Below, in pieces: positions 45,736 to 55,056 of a stretch of 64,000 nucleotides of DNA (within the stretch, counting starts at the first letter, position 1; every line of letters starts with the position of its first letter). The notes beneath the pieces were generated by a model. That model saw only the letters and a list, made by a program, of their open reading frames with translations. It was not told where the DNA came from and did no database searches. The DNA is from CAWJFJ01 sp963800065 (GTDB lineage Bacteria; Actinomycetota; Acidimicrobiia; Acidimicrobiales; UBA8190), in the NCBI GenBank assembly GCA_963800065.1, contig CAWCZO010000010.1:372001-436000 (forward strand). Direction: 5' to 3'. A program made the position numbers and the translations under genes.

Positions 45736-46823
45736 GGCCGGTCCGCCACGCTCGACAGATGCCCGGCGGCCACTTCGACGACACGATCCGCTGTCACCAT
45801 GGGGGGAGGATCGACGGCCGTGGTGAGCAGCACCTGGCCGGCCGGCAACTGCTCGACGAGTGACGCCGAGCGTCGGGCGTCGAGCTCGGAGAACACGTCG
45901 TCGAGGAGGAGGACCGGGGGTTCGTCCGTGTCTCGACGGCGCAACTCGTGCGTGGCCAGGCGCAACGCCAACGCCACGCATCGTTGCTCACCCTGCGATG
46001 CATGGGTCCGGGCCGGTCCGGGGCCCACGCTGATCTCGAGCTCGTCCCGGTGGGGGCCGACCGAGGTGACCTGGCGGCGCAGGTCCTCGCTACGCCTCTG
46101 GCACAGGGCGTCGGACAGATCGCCGTCCCACGAGCGGCGGTACGACAGCGTCACGGGCTCCGATGAGCGGGCCAGGCTCCCGTAGGCCTCGGACACCAGG
46201 GGAGCGAGCTCGGAGACGAGTGTCTCCCGAGCACGGGCCAGCTCAGATCCGGCCGTGGCCAGGCGGTCGTCCCAGACGTCGAGCGTGGCGACGATGTCGG
46301 CGTCGAGCCGGTTCCCGGCCTGGCGCAGGACCGAAGCCCGTTGTCGCAGCACCCGGTCGACGTCGGACGTCAGGAGCTCGAACCGCGGGTGCTGATCGAC
46401 GAGGACGTCGTCGAGATACTCGCGACGGCCGGCCGGACCGCCCTGGACGAGGTGGAGATCATCGGGAGAGAAGACGGTGACCCGGACGGCCTCGGCCAGC
46501 TCGGAGCGGCGGCGGACCGGTTGCCGGTTGATCTGGATCCTGGCCGTCCCCGTGACGGGCAACTCCGCCTCGATGAGGATCCGGCGCGTCGCCGTCGTCG
46601 TCTCGGCCCGCAGAATCGCCCGCGAGGCGCCCTGGCGGACGAGGACGTCGCGGGAGGCCCCTCTGAGCGATCGCTGCGTGGCGAGCCATCCCACCGCCTC
46701 CAGGACCGACGTCTTGCCCGACCCGTTGGGTCCACGCAACACCGTCAGGCCCTGCGGGTCCGGTTCGATGAGAGCTTCAGAAAAACAGCGGAAATCGTTC
46801 AGCCAGAGCGTGATGATGGCCAT
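45732..46823 (-). CDS. recF: DNA replication and repair protein RecF
   Basis: The 363-residue protein has ITLWLNDFRCFSEALIEPDP, Walker A GPNGSGKTSVLEA, the signature HASQGEQRCVALALRLA and Walker B VLLLDDVFSELD. It is a SMC-like ATPase that loads RecA at gapped DNA with RecO and RecR. The start is ATG 46823, 22 bp after the dnaN stop. Because dnaN is frameshifted, its unshifted frame reads straight into recF, which should not be taken as a gene fusion. Confidence 0.96.
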   Translation of the reverse strand: MAIITLWLNDFRCFSEALIEPDPQGLTVLRGPNGSGKTSVLEAVGWLATQRSLRGASRDVLVRQGASRAILRAETTTATRRILIEAELPVTGTARIQINRQPVRRRSELAEAVRVTVFSPDDLHLVQGGPAGRREYLDDVLVDQHPRFELLTSDVDRVLRQRASVLRQAGNRLDADIVATLDVWDDRLATAGSELARARETLVSELAPLVSEAYGSLARSSEPVTLSYRRSWDGDLSDALCQRRSEDLRRQVTSVGPHRDELEISVGPGPARTHASQGEQRCVALALRLATHELRRRDTDEPPVLLLDDVFSELDARRSASLVEQLPAGQVLLTTAVDPPPMVTADRVVEVAAGHLSSVADRP

Positions 46824-46845
46824 GCGGACCTGACGGAGGCGACAT

Positions 46846-47990
46846 CTAGGAAACGCGTACCGGCATGAGGAGATACCGGTAGTCATCGTGCTCGGGCGCT
46901 CGGACCGTCGCCGGCTTGGTCGCGCGTCGAGAGTCTCGAGAACGACCTCATCGCCGAGAACGGCCTCGACACCGTCGATCAGGTAGCTGGGGTTGAAGGC
47001 GACCGTCAGCTCCTCTCCCTCGTAGTCGGCGTCGACGTCCTCGCTGGCGTGACCCACTTCTTGCGAGACAACGGTGAGCTCCACGCCACCCGCCCGCATC
47101 GACAACCGCACGGGCGTCGTGTTGTCACGGACGAGCAGGCGCACCCGGCGCAGGGCGTCGAGGAGGGACTCCTTGCCCACGCGGAGTTGGTTCGGGTACC
47201 CCGGCGGGATGAGTTGTCGGTAATCGGGGAACTTTCCGTCGAGGAGCCGGGTCATCAAACGGACGCCCGACGCGGTGAAGGTGGCGTCGAGATCGCTCAC
47301 CGAGAAGCCGACGTCGGAACCACCGTCCTCCTTCTCCTTGCCCCCTCCGTCCTTCCCCCCCGCCGCCGGCAAGAGGCGCTGGAGTTCGGTCAGGGCCCGG
47401 GCCGGTATGAGGATCTGATCGGTCCCCTCGGGCAGCGGCCCGGTCCCGGTGAGGTCCCGCAGGGCGAGCCGGTACGAGTCGGTGGCCACCAGCCGGGTCC
47501 CCGTTCCCTCGGCCGCCACCAGGACACCGGTCAGCAGGGGTCGGGCGTCGTCATTGGAAGCGGCCCGGACCACCTGGCGCAACGCCTCGGCCAGACCAGC
47601 GGCGGGCAACTTCACCTGGTCCGGCCGTGGATCGGGAAGAACGGGGAAATCCTCGACCGAGAAGGTTCGGACCACGAACCGCGACCGGGCCGCCGAGATC
47701 TCGACCTCGTCGTCACCACCATCGAACGTCACCGCACCGGGCTCCAGCGACCGCACGATGTCAGCGGCCAGACGGGCCGGGGTCACGACCGTCCCGTCGT
47801 CGAGGCCGATCGCCTCGCTCTCGACGCGGACCGTCAGATCGAGATCCGTCCCGACGACGGTGAGCCGGTTCCCGGCCACCTCGATCCGGATCCCGGAGAG
47901 TGCCGCCGCTGTCGAGCCGCGGGTGGTCACCGCCCGCCCAGCGGTCGTCAACGCCTCAACCAGGGTGTCGCGCTCACAACGGAACTTCAC
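46846..47990 (-). CDS. dnaN: DNA polymerase III beta sliding clamp (frameshift near the end)
   Basis: The gene starts at GTG 47990 (VKFRCERDTLVEAL) behind AAGGGG. Three clamp domains follow, with RFVVRTFSVEDFPVLP, VATDSYRLALRDL and LDGKFPDYRQLIPPG. At about 46919-46926 the frame shifts; the other frame ends with the diagnostic HDDYRYLLMPVRVS and a stop at 46846. A Gly/Lys/Glu-rich insert (GGKDGGGKEKEDGGS) sits in domain two, which is unusual. It encodes the ring that tethers polymerase III to DNA. Confidence 0.95.
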
Positions 47991-48155
47991 ACAGGGCCCC
48001 TTGCTCTTTAAGAATCCAAATTCTGACAGTGACAGTAATAGGGGTTGTGGATTGTGGATGAGAGGGCGTTGGCCGAGGCCAGAGGCCATCCGCCCGTCCA
48101 CCGCCCGTCCACCGCCGTCCACCAGTGGACGGCATGGTTGGTCAGAGACCCCCTG
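47991..48155. other. Probable oriC segment (dnaN-dnaA gap) with iteron-like repeats
   Basis: The gap between dnaN and dnaA begins with an AT-rich stretch (48001-48060) and holds TGTGGATTG (48046) and TGTGGATGA (48053), matching 7 and 8 of 9 positions of the DnaA box TGTGGATAA. A near-perfect tandem CGCCCGTCCAC x2 plus CGCCGTCCAC follows at 48091-48122. The related sites GTATCCACA (48177-48185) and TTCCCCACA (48198-48206) lie within the end of dnaA. In actinobacteria oriC usually lies between dnaA and dnaN. Confidence 0.7.
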
Positions 48156-49599
48156 TCATCCCCGCCCGGGGCACCTGTATCCACAGCTGCTCGAGTCTTC
48201 CCCACAGGGTCGTACACCGCTCTTGATGTGCAGAATCAGCTCGGTCACCTGGTCGTAGATCTGGCGCCGCTCCTTCATCAGGGAGGAGATCTTGTCGACG
48301 GCGTGCATGACGGTGGTGTGATCGCGCCCACCGAACTCCCGGGCAATGGCCGGGTAGGAGAAGTCCGTCATCTCCCGGAAGACGTACATACCGATCTGCC
48401 GGGCGATCACCAGGGGGCGACGGCGGCTCGGTCCGCAGAGGTCGTCGACGGTGAAACCGAAGGTCGACGCCGTGGCCTCGAGGATCATGCCCGGCGTGAT
48501 GCGGCGGGGCTGGCCGGCCAGGAGGATGTCCGACAGGACGTGTTCGGCCAGGTCACGGGAGAGGGACTGGTGGTTGAGACTGGCGAACGCGCAGACCCGG
48601 ATCAAGGCTCCCTCGAGTTCGCGGATGTTGCCCTTGACATTGGCGGCGATGAACTCGAGGACGTCGTCGGGGACCGGGAGAGGTTCCCGTTCGGACTTCT
48701 TCTGCAAGATGGCCAGGCGGGTCTCGAGCTCGGGGGGTTGGACGTCGGTGATCAGGCCGGACAGAAACCGGCTGCGGAGACGGTCCTCGAGGGTGGCGAT
48801 CGATTTGGGAGGCCGGTCCGAGGTCAAGACGACCTGCTTGGACGCTCCATAGAGGTGGTTGAAGGTGTGGAAAAATTCCTCCTGGAGCGATTCCTTGCCT
48901 TCCATGAACTGGACGTCGTCGATCAACAGAACGTCGCACTCGCGGTAGTGGCGCTTGAAGGCCGCCGTGGTGTTGTTCCTGATGGCGTCCACGAATTCGT
49001 TCATGAACGTCTCGGTGGAGACGTAACGGACGTGCCGGCCGGCGAAGTTGTCCCGCACGTAATTCCCGATGGCGTGCAGGAGGTGGGTCTTCCCCAGACC
49101 GGCGCCGCCGTGGATGAAGGGGATTGTCGGAACGCGCCGGCATTTCAGCCACGGAGAGTGCTGCCGCGTGCGCAAAACGATTGGACGACCCGATGACGAA
49201 CGAGTCGAAGCCGTAGCGGGGATCGAGACCGCCGGCACCGGCGTCGTCGGGCCACCGGCGACGCCGGGTGGATCCGCCGGTCGACGGCGACTCGGAGCCG
49301 GATCCTTCGTCCGGGGCCGGTGGGAGGTCGTCGACGGGCTCGGCCAAGGCCGCCTCGGCCACGTCCAGGCGGACGGTGACCTGCTGGGCGGCGACATCGG
49401 AGACGGCGGCGGCGATCAGCCCCAGAAAACGGTTCTCGATCCGGTCCCGGACCAGGGTGCTCGGTGCGGTCAGGACCAGGAGGTCGCCGTCGAAGGCCTG
49501 GGGCACGAGCCCCGTCAACCAGGTACGCCAGGTGGCGTCCGACACCTGTTCCCGGAGCGCGTCCGCACAGCGCTTCCACAGGTCGTTTGTGTCGTTCAC
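48156..49599 (-). CDS. dnaA: Chromosomal replication initiator DnaA (one frameshift)
   Basis: The chosen GTG start at 49599 gives VNDTNDLWKRCADALREQVS (domain I). The frame breaks at about 49121 in NPL-(F)IHGGAGLGKTHLL, right before the Walker A motif; the other frame has the AAA+ core (DVLLIDDVQFMEGKES) and the domain IV signature FGGRDHTTVMHAVDKI. A two-base loss or one-base gain explains it. The protein binds DnaA boxes and opens the origin. The C-terminus is extended by about 20 residues past the usual end. A DnaA box TTGTCCACA lies 29 bp upstream of the start. Confidence 0.95.
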
Positions 49600-49627
49600 C
49601 AGGCCCTCCGCCCCCCGATCGCAGGAT

Positions 49628-49659
49628 TTGTCCACAAGGAGATCCACAGGTGTGGATTG
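49628..49659. promoter_or_regulatory. DnaA boxes upstream of dnaA
   Basis: TTGTCCACA (49628-49636) is an exact actinobacterial-type DnaA box; AGATCCACA (49640-49648) and, reversed, TGTGGATTG (49651-49659) match 7 of 9 positions. They cluster just upstream of the dnaA start, suiting autoregulation or origin function. The remaining gap to rpmH (49660-49950) shows no gene; TAACAT at 49852-49857 is a possible -10 for the rpmH operon. Confidence 0.65.
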
Positions 49660-49950
49660 CTCGGAAGCTCGTTCCCGGCCGTGGTGGACGGGATGTCAGG
49701 CCCCGGGGAAGGAGGGCGTCGTGTCCGGGCGACCCTCGAGGAGGAGAGCCGACCGGTGTGGTGGCACGGTACACCGCCCCTCCAGGGGCTGCTAGTGGCT
49801 CATGGCCACGATTCGCGAAAGCGCTGCCTGGTCGGTGTTCGGGGACTCGCCTAACATCTACGGTCACGACTCAGGGCCGTTGTCGTGCGCTGTCGCACGA
49901 GGCCCCGGCTGGCCTGCCTCCCCCGCCGGCCCAGGAAGGAACGAAGGGAC

Positions 49951-50085
49951 GTGAAGCGAACCTACCAACCCAACGTCCGGAAACGGGCGAAGAACCACGG
50001 GTTCCGGCACCGCATGTCGACGCGGGCCGGCCGTGCCATCATCCGGTCCCGGCGCCTACGGGGCCGGCACCGCCTGTCCGCCTAG
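49951..50085 (+). CDS. rpmH: 50S ribosomal protein L34
   Basis: The 44-residue protein KRTYQPNVRKRAKNHGFRHR and ending RLRGRHRLSA is a typical L34, a small basic component of the large ribosomal subunit. The start is GTG 49951, preceded by GAAGGAACGAAGGGA. It begins the rightward operon leaving the origin, diverging from dnaA, as in nearly all bacteria. The next gene, rnpA, follows 16 bp later. Confidence 0.97.
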   Translation: MKRTYQPNVRKRAKNHGFRHRMSTRAGRAIIRSRRLRGRHRLSA

Positions 50086-50101
50086 AGCGGGCACCCCCGG
50101 A

Positions 50102-50431
50102 GTGATCTGGCGCATCCAGGACCGCGCCACGTTCGAAGCGTTGCGCCGGTCCGGGCGCCGGGCCCGTCGGGGACCGGTGACGGTCACGTACGCCGCCGTC
50201 GGGGCGCCACGACCCCGTGTCGCCTATGCCGTCGGCAAGCGTGTGGGCAAGGCGGTGGTCCGGAACCGGCTGCGGCGGCGGCTCCGAGCGGCGGCGGCCG
50301 CCGTGGTGGGGCTGGAGCCCGGCGCTTACCTGGTGGCGGCCGATCCGGGCGCATCGGGGCTCTCCTACGAAGATCTGAGGACACAAGTGGCAGCAGCGAT
50401 GACAGCGGCGAGCGGGGAGCGGCACCGGTGA
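50102..50431 (+). CDS. rnpA: Ribonuclease P protein component
   Basis: The 109-residue basic protein has the RNase P signature VGKRVGKAVVRNRLRRRLR and the opening IQDRATFEALRRSGRRARRG. It binds the RNase P RNA and helps process tRNA 5' ends. The start is taken as GTG 50102; no clear ribosome-binding site is present, so translation may depend on rpmH. Its stop overlaps a GTG at 50428 that may be the intended start of yidD. Confidence 0.93.
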   Translation: MIWRIQDRATFEALRRSGRRARRGPVTVTYAAVGAPRPRVAYAVGKRVGKAVVRNRLRRRLRAAAAAVVGLEPGAYLVAADPGASGLSYEDLRTQVAAAMTAASGERHR

Positions 50432-50489
50432 GCGCCACGACCCACCACCCCTCTTTACCCCCCGCCTCCCCACCAGGCTGGCGGGGCGC

Positions 50490-50678
50490 ATGGTGGCCTT
50501 CTACCAGCTCCTTCGGGCCGGCCGTCCGTCGCCGTGCCGCTACATCCCCGGGTGCTCGGACTATGCCCTGGAGGCCCTCGAGCGTCACGGCCTGCTGCGG
50601 GGCGGGGTCCTGGCTCTCCGCCGGGTCGGCCGCTGCCACCCCTGGGCCGGCCACGGCGTCGACCCGGTGCCGGAGTGA
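50490..50678 (+). CDS. yidD: Membrane protein insertion efficiency factor YidD
   Basis: The 62-residue protein MVAFYQLLRAGRPSPCRYIP continues GCSDYALEALERHG and GRCHPWAGHGVDPVP, the conserved YidD (DUF37) motif with its Cys residues. It is short by about 10-15 N-terminal residues; RLAGR precedes the ATG in frame. A GTG at 50428 overlapping the rnpA stop would be a better start if one base in the CCCCCCG run near 50459 were corrected. YidD assists YidC and Sec in membrane protein insertion. Confidence 0.85.
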   Translation: MVAFYQLLRAGRPSPCRYIPGCSDYALEALERHGLLRGGVLALRRVGRCHPWAGHGVDPVPE

Positions 50679-50688
50679 GGGGGAAACC

Positions 50689-51923
50689 ATGCTGATGACC
50701 GCGATCCCCGTGCTGGGAAGCACCCTGGGCAACATCTTCAAGCCCTTCTATGACCTCATGGGGACGATCATCGCCTTCTTCTACGCGCTGATCCCCAACT
50801 ACGCCGTCGCCATCGCTCTGCTCACTGTGGTCGTGATGATCGTCACGGCACCGCTGACGGTGAAGAGCACGAAGTCGATGGTGGCGATGCAACGGCTGAG
50901 TCCCGAGCTGAAGAAGATCCAGCAGAAGTACAAGGGCGACCGCCAGACCCTCAACGAAGAGATGATGAAGCTCTACAAAGAGCACGGCGTCAATCCCGCC
51001 GGTGGATGTCTGCCGATGGTGGCTCAGTTCCCGGTCTTCATCATCCTGTATGGAGTGATCAAAGGTCTGGCAAATACGATCACCCGTGGAAAGAACGGTC
51101 TACCCCCCACTCTGGCCGACCCCAAGGGAATTTGTCACCAGGCGATCTGCGCCCTACCCCGCTATATCGGGAACAACACGAAGCTGTACCGGAACCTGGT
51201 CCACAGCCCGGGAAACATCCCGGCTTTTGGGATCAATTTGGCCGACAAGGTCCTCAGCCACCACACATTCGTCCAGGCCATTCCCTACGCCTCGCTTATT
51301 CTCATTGCCATCGGACTTCAGTATTTCCAAATGCGCCAGTTGAACAACCGAAACCCGCAGTTTGCACAATCCAATCCGCAGGCGCAGATGATGCAGCGTT
51401 ATATGCCCCTTATCTTCGCTGTCATTTACATCAATATCGCCGCCGGTGTCAACATCTACTTCATCATCTCCAGCCTGTGCCGGATCGGCATCCAGGAGGC
51501 GATCTTCCGATCGGGCACCCTCAACAAGGCCGGTCCGGCGGTCGAGGGCGTGCTGCCGTCGGGAGGGAGGGCGGGGCGAAGCCCGGCCGTCGCCCGCTCC
51601 TGGAGAGGTTGGCGGACATGCAGAAGCAGGCGCTCGAACAGAAAGAGGCGCAGCAGAGGGCCGCGCTCTGCCCCCGGGTGACGGGGACCAGACGCCGAAG
51701 AAGGCCCCGCCCGCCGCCGGAGCGGGGTCGTCGAACGGCGCCCGAAGAACACCGGGAACCCCCCGCCAAGCCCTCGGGCAGCGGCGCCGCCGGGTCGAAC
51801 GGTGCGAAGGCCAGTGGCCCGCCGTCGGCCAAGAACACGAACGGCGCCGGGACCAATGGCGCCGGCGAGAAGAAGACGACGCATCCCCGCTCCAAGACCA
51901 AGCGGGAGAGGAAGGATCGATAG
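50689..51923 (+). CDS. yidC: Membrane protein insertase YidC (frameshift in the tail)
   Basis: The protein starts at ATG 50689 behind GAGGGGG. It has five membrane segments of the YidC/Oxa1 core, with TAPLTVKSTKSMVAMQRL, the hydrophilic-groove Arg region and NPAGGCLPMVAQFPVFIILY. After QEAIFRSGTLNKAG the tail changes frame at about 51560-51585; the other frame reads LLERLADMQKQALEQKEAQQ and ends with the basic GEKKTTHPRSKTKRERKDR at 51923. A further shift in the tail is likely. The middle of the gene is markedly less GC-rich at third codon positions than its flanks. Confidence 0.93.
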
Positions 51924-51927
51924 CGGT

Positions 51928-52964
51928 ATGGATGGGTCGAGACGACGGGCCGGACCGTCGCTGAGGCGAAGGACGCAGCCCTGGACCAGCTGGGCGTGGA
52001 CGACGCCGACGCAGAGTTCGTGGTGGTCAACGAGCCTCGGGCCGGGCTGTTCGGGAGATGCGGGGAGAGGCCAGGGTGCGGGCGCGCGCTCCGAACCCAC
52101 CAGCCGCGTCCCAGCGTGGTCGTTCACGTCGCCCCGCCCAGGAGCAACGACGCGAACGGGGGAGGTCGCAGCAGTGGCGGCGGGCGCGGCGGCCAGCGGG
52201 CGATGTCGGTGGCCCGGCCTTCTCCCGAGGTGGACGGTTCCGACGGAGGCGACACCGGCGAGGAACGGCTCGGGTGGACAGGGATCGCCCAACCGCAGTC
52301 GCCGGCGCGGGTCGCGGGGAGGAACCGGTCGGTCGACCGCCCGGCGCGTCGGAGCGGACCGCTTCGGGGTCGGCGACTTCAGGCGGGAGAGGTCCGAGAA
52401 GGAGAACCCCCGACGTGGGGGAGACGGTCCGGGACGGCCCGGCTCGAACGAGGAGGCGAGTGTGGGTGAGGTCCTGACACTGGAGGAGCAAGGAGAGTCG
52501 GCTCGCGAGTTCGTCGAGGGCCTGATCGAGGAGATCGGGCTGGAGGCGGAGGTGTCGGTGCGCGTGATCGATTCCGAGACCGTCGAAGTCGTGGTCGAGG
52601 GTCAGGAGCTCGGGATCCTGGTCGGGCGTGGCGGAGCCACGCTGGGGGCGTTGCAGGAGCTGGCACGCACGGTGGTCCAGAGCCGCACGGCGGGACCGAC
52701 CGAGCGGATCCTGGTCGATGTGGCCGGCTACCGGGCCAGCGGGCGGACGCCCTCCAGCGCTTCACCCGACAGGTGGCCGAAGAGGTCCTGTCCAGTGGTT
52801 CGGAGCAGGCCCTGGAGCCGATGTTGGCTCCCGACCGTAAAGTCGTCCACGACACCGTGGCCGAGATCGATGGCGTGCAGACGAGATCCGAAGGTGAGGA
52901 GCCACGTCGTTTCGTCGTCGTCTCACCTCTGGGGTCCGACTCCGACTCCGATATCGACGACTGA
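51928..52964 (+). CDS. jag: Jag/KhpB RNA-binding protein (several frameshifts)
   Basis: Three frames together spell the full protein. The Jag-N domain (WVETTGRTVAEAKDAALDQL, then GLFGR) begins after ATG 51928, with one base missing near 51931. A basic linker rich in Arg/Gly/Gln follows in another frame from about 52056. The KH domain (VEGLIEEIGLEAEVSVRVID, then ELGILVGRGGATLGALQ) and the R3H domain (VAEEVLSSGSEQALEPM, then DRKVVHDTVAEIDGV) are separated by a shift near 52745. It binds RNA and affects cell division and envelope growth. It lies between yidC and rsmG as in other actinobacteria. Confidence 0.9.
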
Positions 52965-53034
52965 CGGGAGAATCCGGCCCCGCTCTTCCGGCCGGATCGC
53001 CGCGCGTCGGGGTCGGTGAGTCCCGTGGCTTCCG

Positions 53035-53730
53035 ATGGGTCCCACCCTGCCCCCCTCGCTGATCGAGGCCCTCCGTCGGGCACGGGAGTGGGGATTCCTG
53101 GGAGACGGGCCCCTGGCCCGCCAGATCGCCCACGCCCAGGGATTCGCCGACGCCGCCTCTTCGGTCATGCCTGGTGGTGCCCGCTCGGCGGCCACAGCCG
53201 ACGCCGGACCGTGGATGGATCTGGGTTCCGGGGCGGATACCCGGACTGGTCCTAGCCCACCGTTGGCCCGAGCGTAATGCCGTTCTTCTCGACAGCAGCG
53301 GCCGCCGTACCCGGTTTCTGGCGCAGGTTGATCGAGGAGCAGGGCTGGGGGCACCGGGTCCGGGTCGTGACGGAGAGGGCCGAGCTGGCCGCTCGGATTG
53401 AGGGTCTACGCGGGGCCTTCGCCCTGGTGGTGGCCCAATCGTTGGTCCCCCGCCGGTCACCGCCGAATGCGCCGCGCCGTTTCTCCGACCGGGTGGGACT
53501 CTGATCGTGTCCGAGCCACCAACGGCGGGGTCGGTCGAGGACGACACCTCCCGGTGGCCCGCCCAGGCACTGGCCGCCGTGGGGCTCAAGCCCCTGGGCG
53601 TGTGGCGTGACTCCTTCGGATACCGGCTGCTGCGACAGAAGGTGCCATGCCCCCTGAAGATTCCCCCGGCGGGTGGGCATTCCCGCCAAGCGCCCCCTCT
53701 ATCGCGTGGGAGAGGGCAACCGCCGGATAG
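53035..53730 (+). CDS. rsmG: 16S rRNA (guanine-527) methyltransferase RsmG (multiple frameshifts)
   Basis: The N-terminus reads SLIEALRREWGFLGDGPLAR-like and reaches the SAM-binding WMDLGSG; other frames then give PGLVLAHRWPERNAVLLDS, RRLIEEQGWGHRVRVVTERA, GLRGAFALVVAQS and a C-terminal VSEPPTAGSVEDDTSRWP, VGIPAKRPLYR. At least four shifts are needed to join these. Together they cover a normal RsmG, which methylates 16S rRNA G527. The exact end is uncertain because of the last shift. parS follows directly. Confidence 0.82.
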
Positions 53731-53743
53731 CGGGGTACGTCCA

Positions 53744-53759
53744 TGTTCCACGTGAAACA
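53744..53759. promoter_or_regulatory. parS centromere site
   Basis: TGTTCCACGTGAAACA matches the bacterial parS consensus (TGTTNCACGTGAAACA) exactly. ParB loads here to organise the origin region for segregation. It lies just after rsmG and about 0.5 kb before parA. Confidence 0.95.
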
Positions 53760-53815
53760 TCGGAGCCCCGGCACCGAGACCGCCGGATCCGCCCGACCCC
53801 GACCCTCGAGGCGAA

Positions 53816-53831
53816 CGTTCCACGTGAAACA
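53816..53831. promoter_or_regulatory. Second parS site
   Basis: CGTTCCACGTGAAACA differs from the consensus at the first base only and lies 72 bp from the first site in the same orientation. Confidence 0.9.
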
Positions 53832-54241
53832 AAAACGCGAGAGCGCCCCTCTAAAGCTTGACCCGGGGTGTGGGGATGGGAAGGATGGGGCACGTGAATC
53901 CGAACCACCTGAAGAGTTGACGGTGCGCTGTCCGCATCAGAGGTCGAGATCAGCGCGCTCGGACCAGGGCGAACGCTCAAAGAGGACTAGCGACCAGGGT
54001 CCCGTCGACGAAGCCTCGCCGGCGGACGAAAGCGTCGTCGACGAGGCGCCTGGGCCGGAGAACGAAGCCCAGGCGCCGACGGAGGCACCAGCGGCGGTCA
54101 TGGCGGTCGATCAACAGGCCGCCGAGCAGGACGAGGGCGACCAGGACTGAGGGCGAGAGCCCTGGGCCCAGGCCCGTTTCCGCCGGCCCACCCGCCGCCG
54201 GCCCACCCGTCGACCGGCCGGCCAGGGATCCCCTGGGTTTC
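53832..54241. other. Gap between parS and parA with no supported gene
   Basis: About 410 bp without a clear gene. A frame rich in Glu, Ala, Asp and Pro (DEASPADESVVDEAPGPENE) runs through 53980-54150 but starts inside parS and has no family match I can see. It could be a mis-framed N-terminal tail of ParA. Direct repeats of CCGGCCCACCCG(C/T)CG occur at 54184-54212. Confidence 0.4.
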
Positions 54242-55056
54242 GTGACCGAGGAGGGCGAGATCGAGAGGGGCGACGACGTCCCCCGTCCGGTCCCGCGGAT
54301 CCTGGCCGTGGCCAACCAGAAGGGTGGGGTGGGGGAAGACCACCACAGCGGTGAATCTCGGCGCCGCTCTCGCCGATCTGGGTTACCGGGTGTTGATCAT
54401 CGACCTCGACCCCCAAGGCAACGCGAGCACCGGACTTGGCATCGACCCGCGGACGTTCGACGTGTCCATGTACGACGTCCTGCTCGACGGCGTGGCGATC
54501 GAGGACTGCATCGAGCCCACCAACATCAAGAACCTGTTCCTAGCACCCTCGACGCTGGACCTCGCAGGTGCCGAGATCGAGCTCGTGCCGGCATTGAGTC
54601 GTGAGTTTCGCCTCCGACGAGCGATCGAACCTGTGAAGGAAGACTTTGCGTTCATCTTCATCGACTGTCCGCCCTCGCTCGGTTTGATAACGCTGAACGC
54701 GCTGACAGCCGCCACGGAGGTGCTCGTTCCCATCCAGTGCGAGTACTACGCGCTGGAGGGCGTCTCGCAGCTGACGAGGAACGTGGAGCTGGTGCCGCTC
54801 CAACCTCAATCCAACGCTGTACGTGAGCACGATCGTGATGACCATGTACGACGCCCGTACAAAGCTGTCAGATTCTGTCGTGTCGGAGGTGCGCAATCAC
54901 TTTGGCCCGATCGTCTGCCAGAACGTGATTCCCCGCACGGTGCGGATCTCGGAGGCGCCTTCGTTCGGCGAGCCGATCACGGTCCATGACCCAACATCTC
55001 GGGGAGCGATCGCCTATCGGGAATTGGCTAAGGAGGTCAGCGGTGACGCGTCGTAG
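54242..55056 (+). CDS. parA: Chromosome partitioning ATPase ParA/Soj (two frameshifts)
   Basis: From GTG 54242 the protein reads RPVPRILAVANQKGGVG and shifts at about 54333 in a GGGGG run; the next frame gives KTTTAVNLGAALADLGYRVL, IDLDPQGNASTGLGID and FIFIDCPPSLGLITLNALTA. A second shift near 54796 leads to LYVSTIVMTMYDARTKLSDS and TVRISEAPSFGEPITVHD. All Walker-type motifs are present. ParA forms an ATP-dependent gradient that moves ParB-parS complexes. The stop overlaps the parB start. From the P-loop onward the GC content falls clearly. Confidence 0.92.

Noticed and set aside
45732..47990. An apparent dnaN-recF fusion protein
   Set aside because: The two genes join in one frame only because dnaN has a frameshift near its end; with the other frame dnaN has its normal C-terminus and stop at 46846.
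53743..54150. A 135-codon frame beginning MFHVKH
   Set aside because: Its start is the parS sequence itself; MFHVKH is a common false protein start over parS, and no family match is visible.
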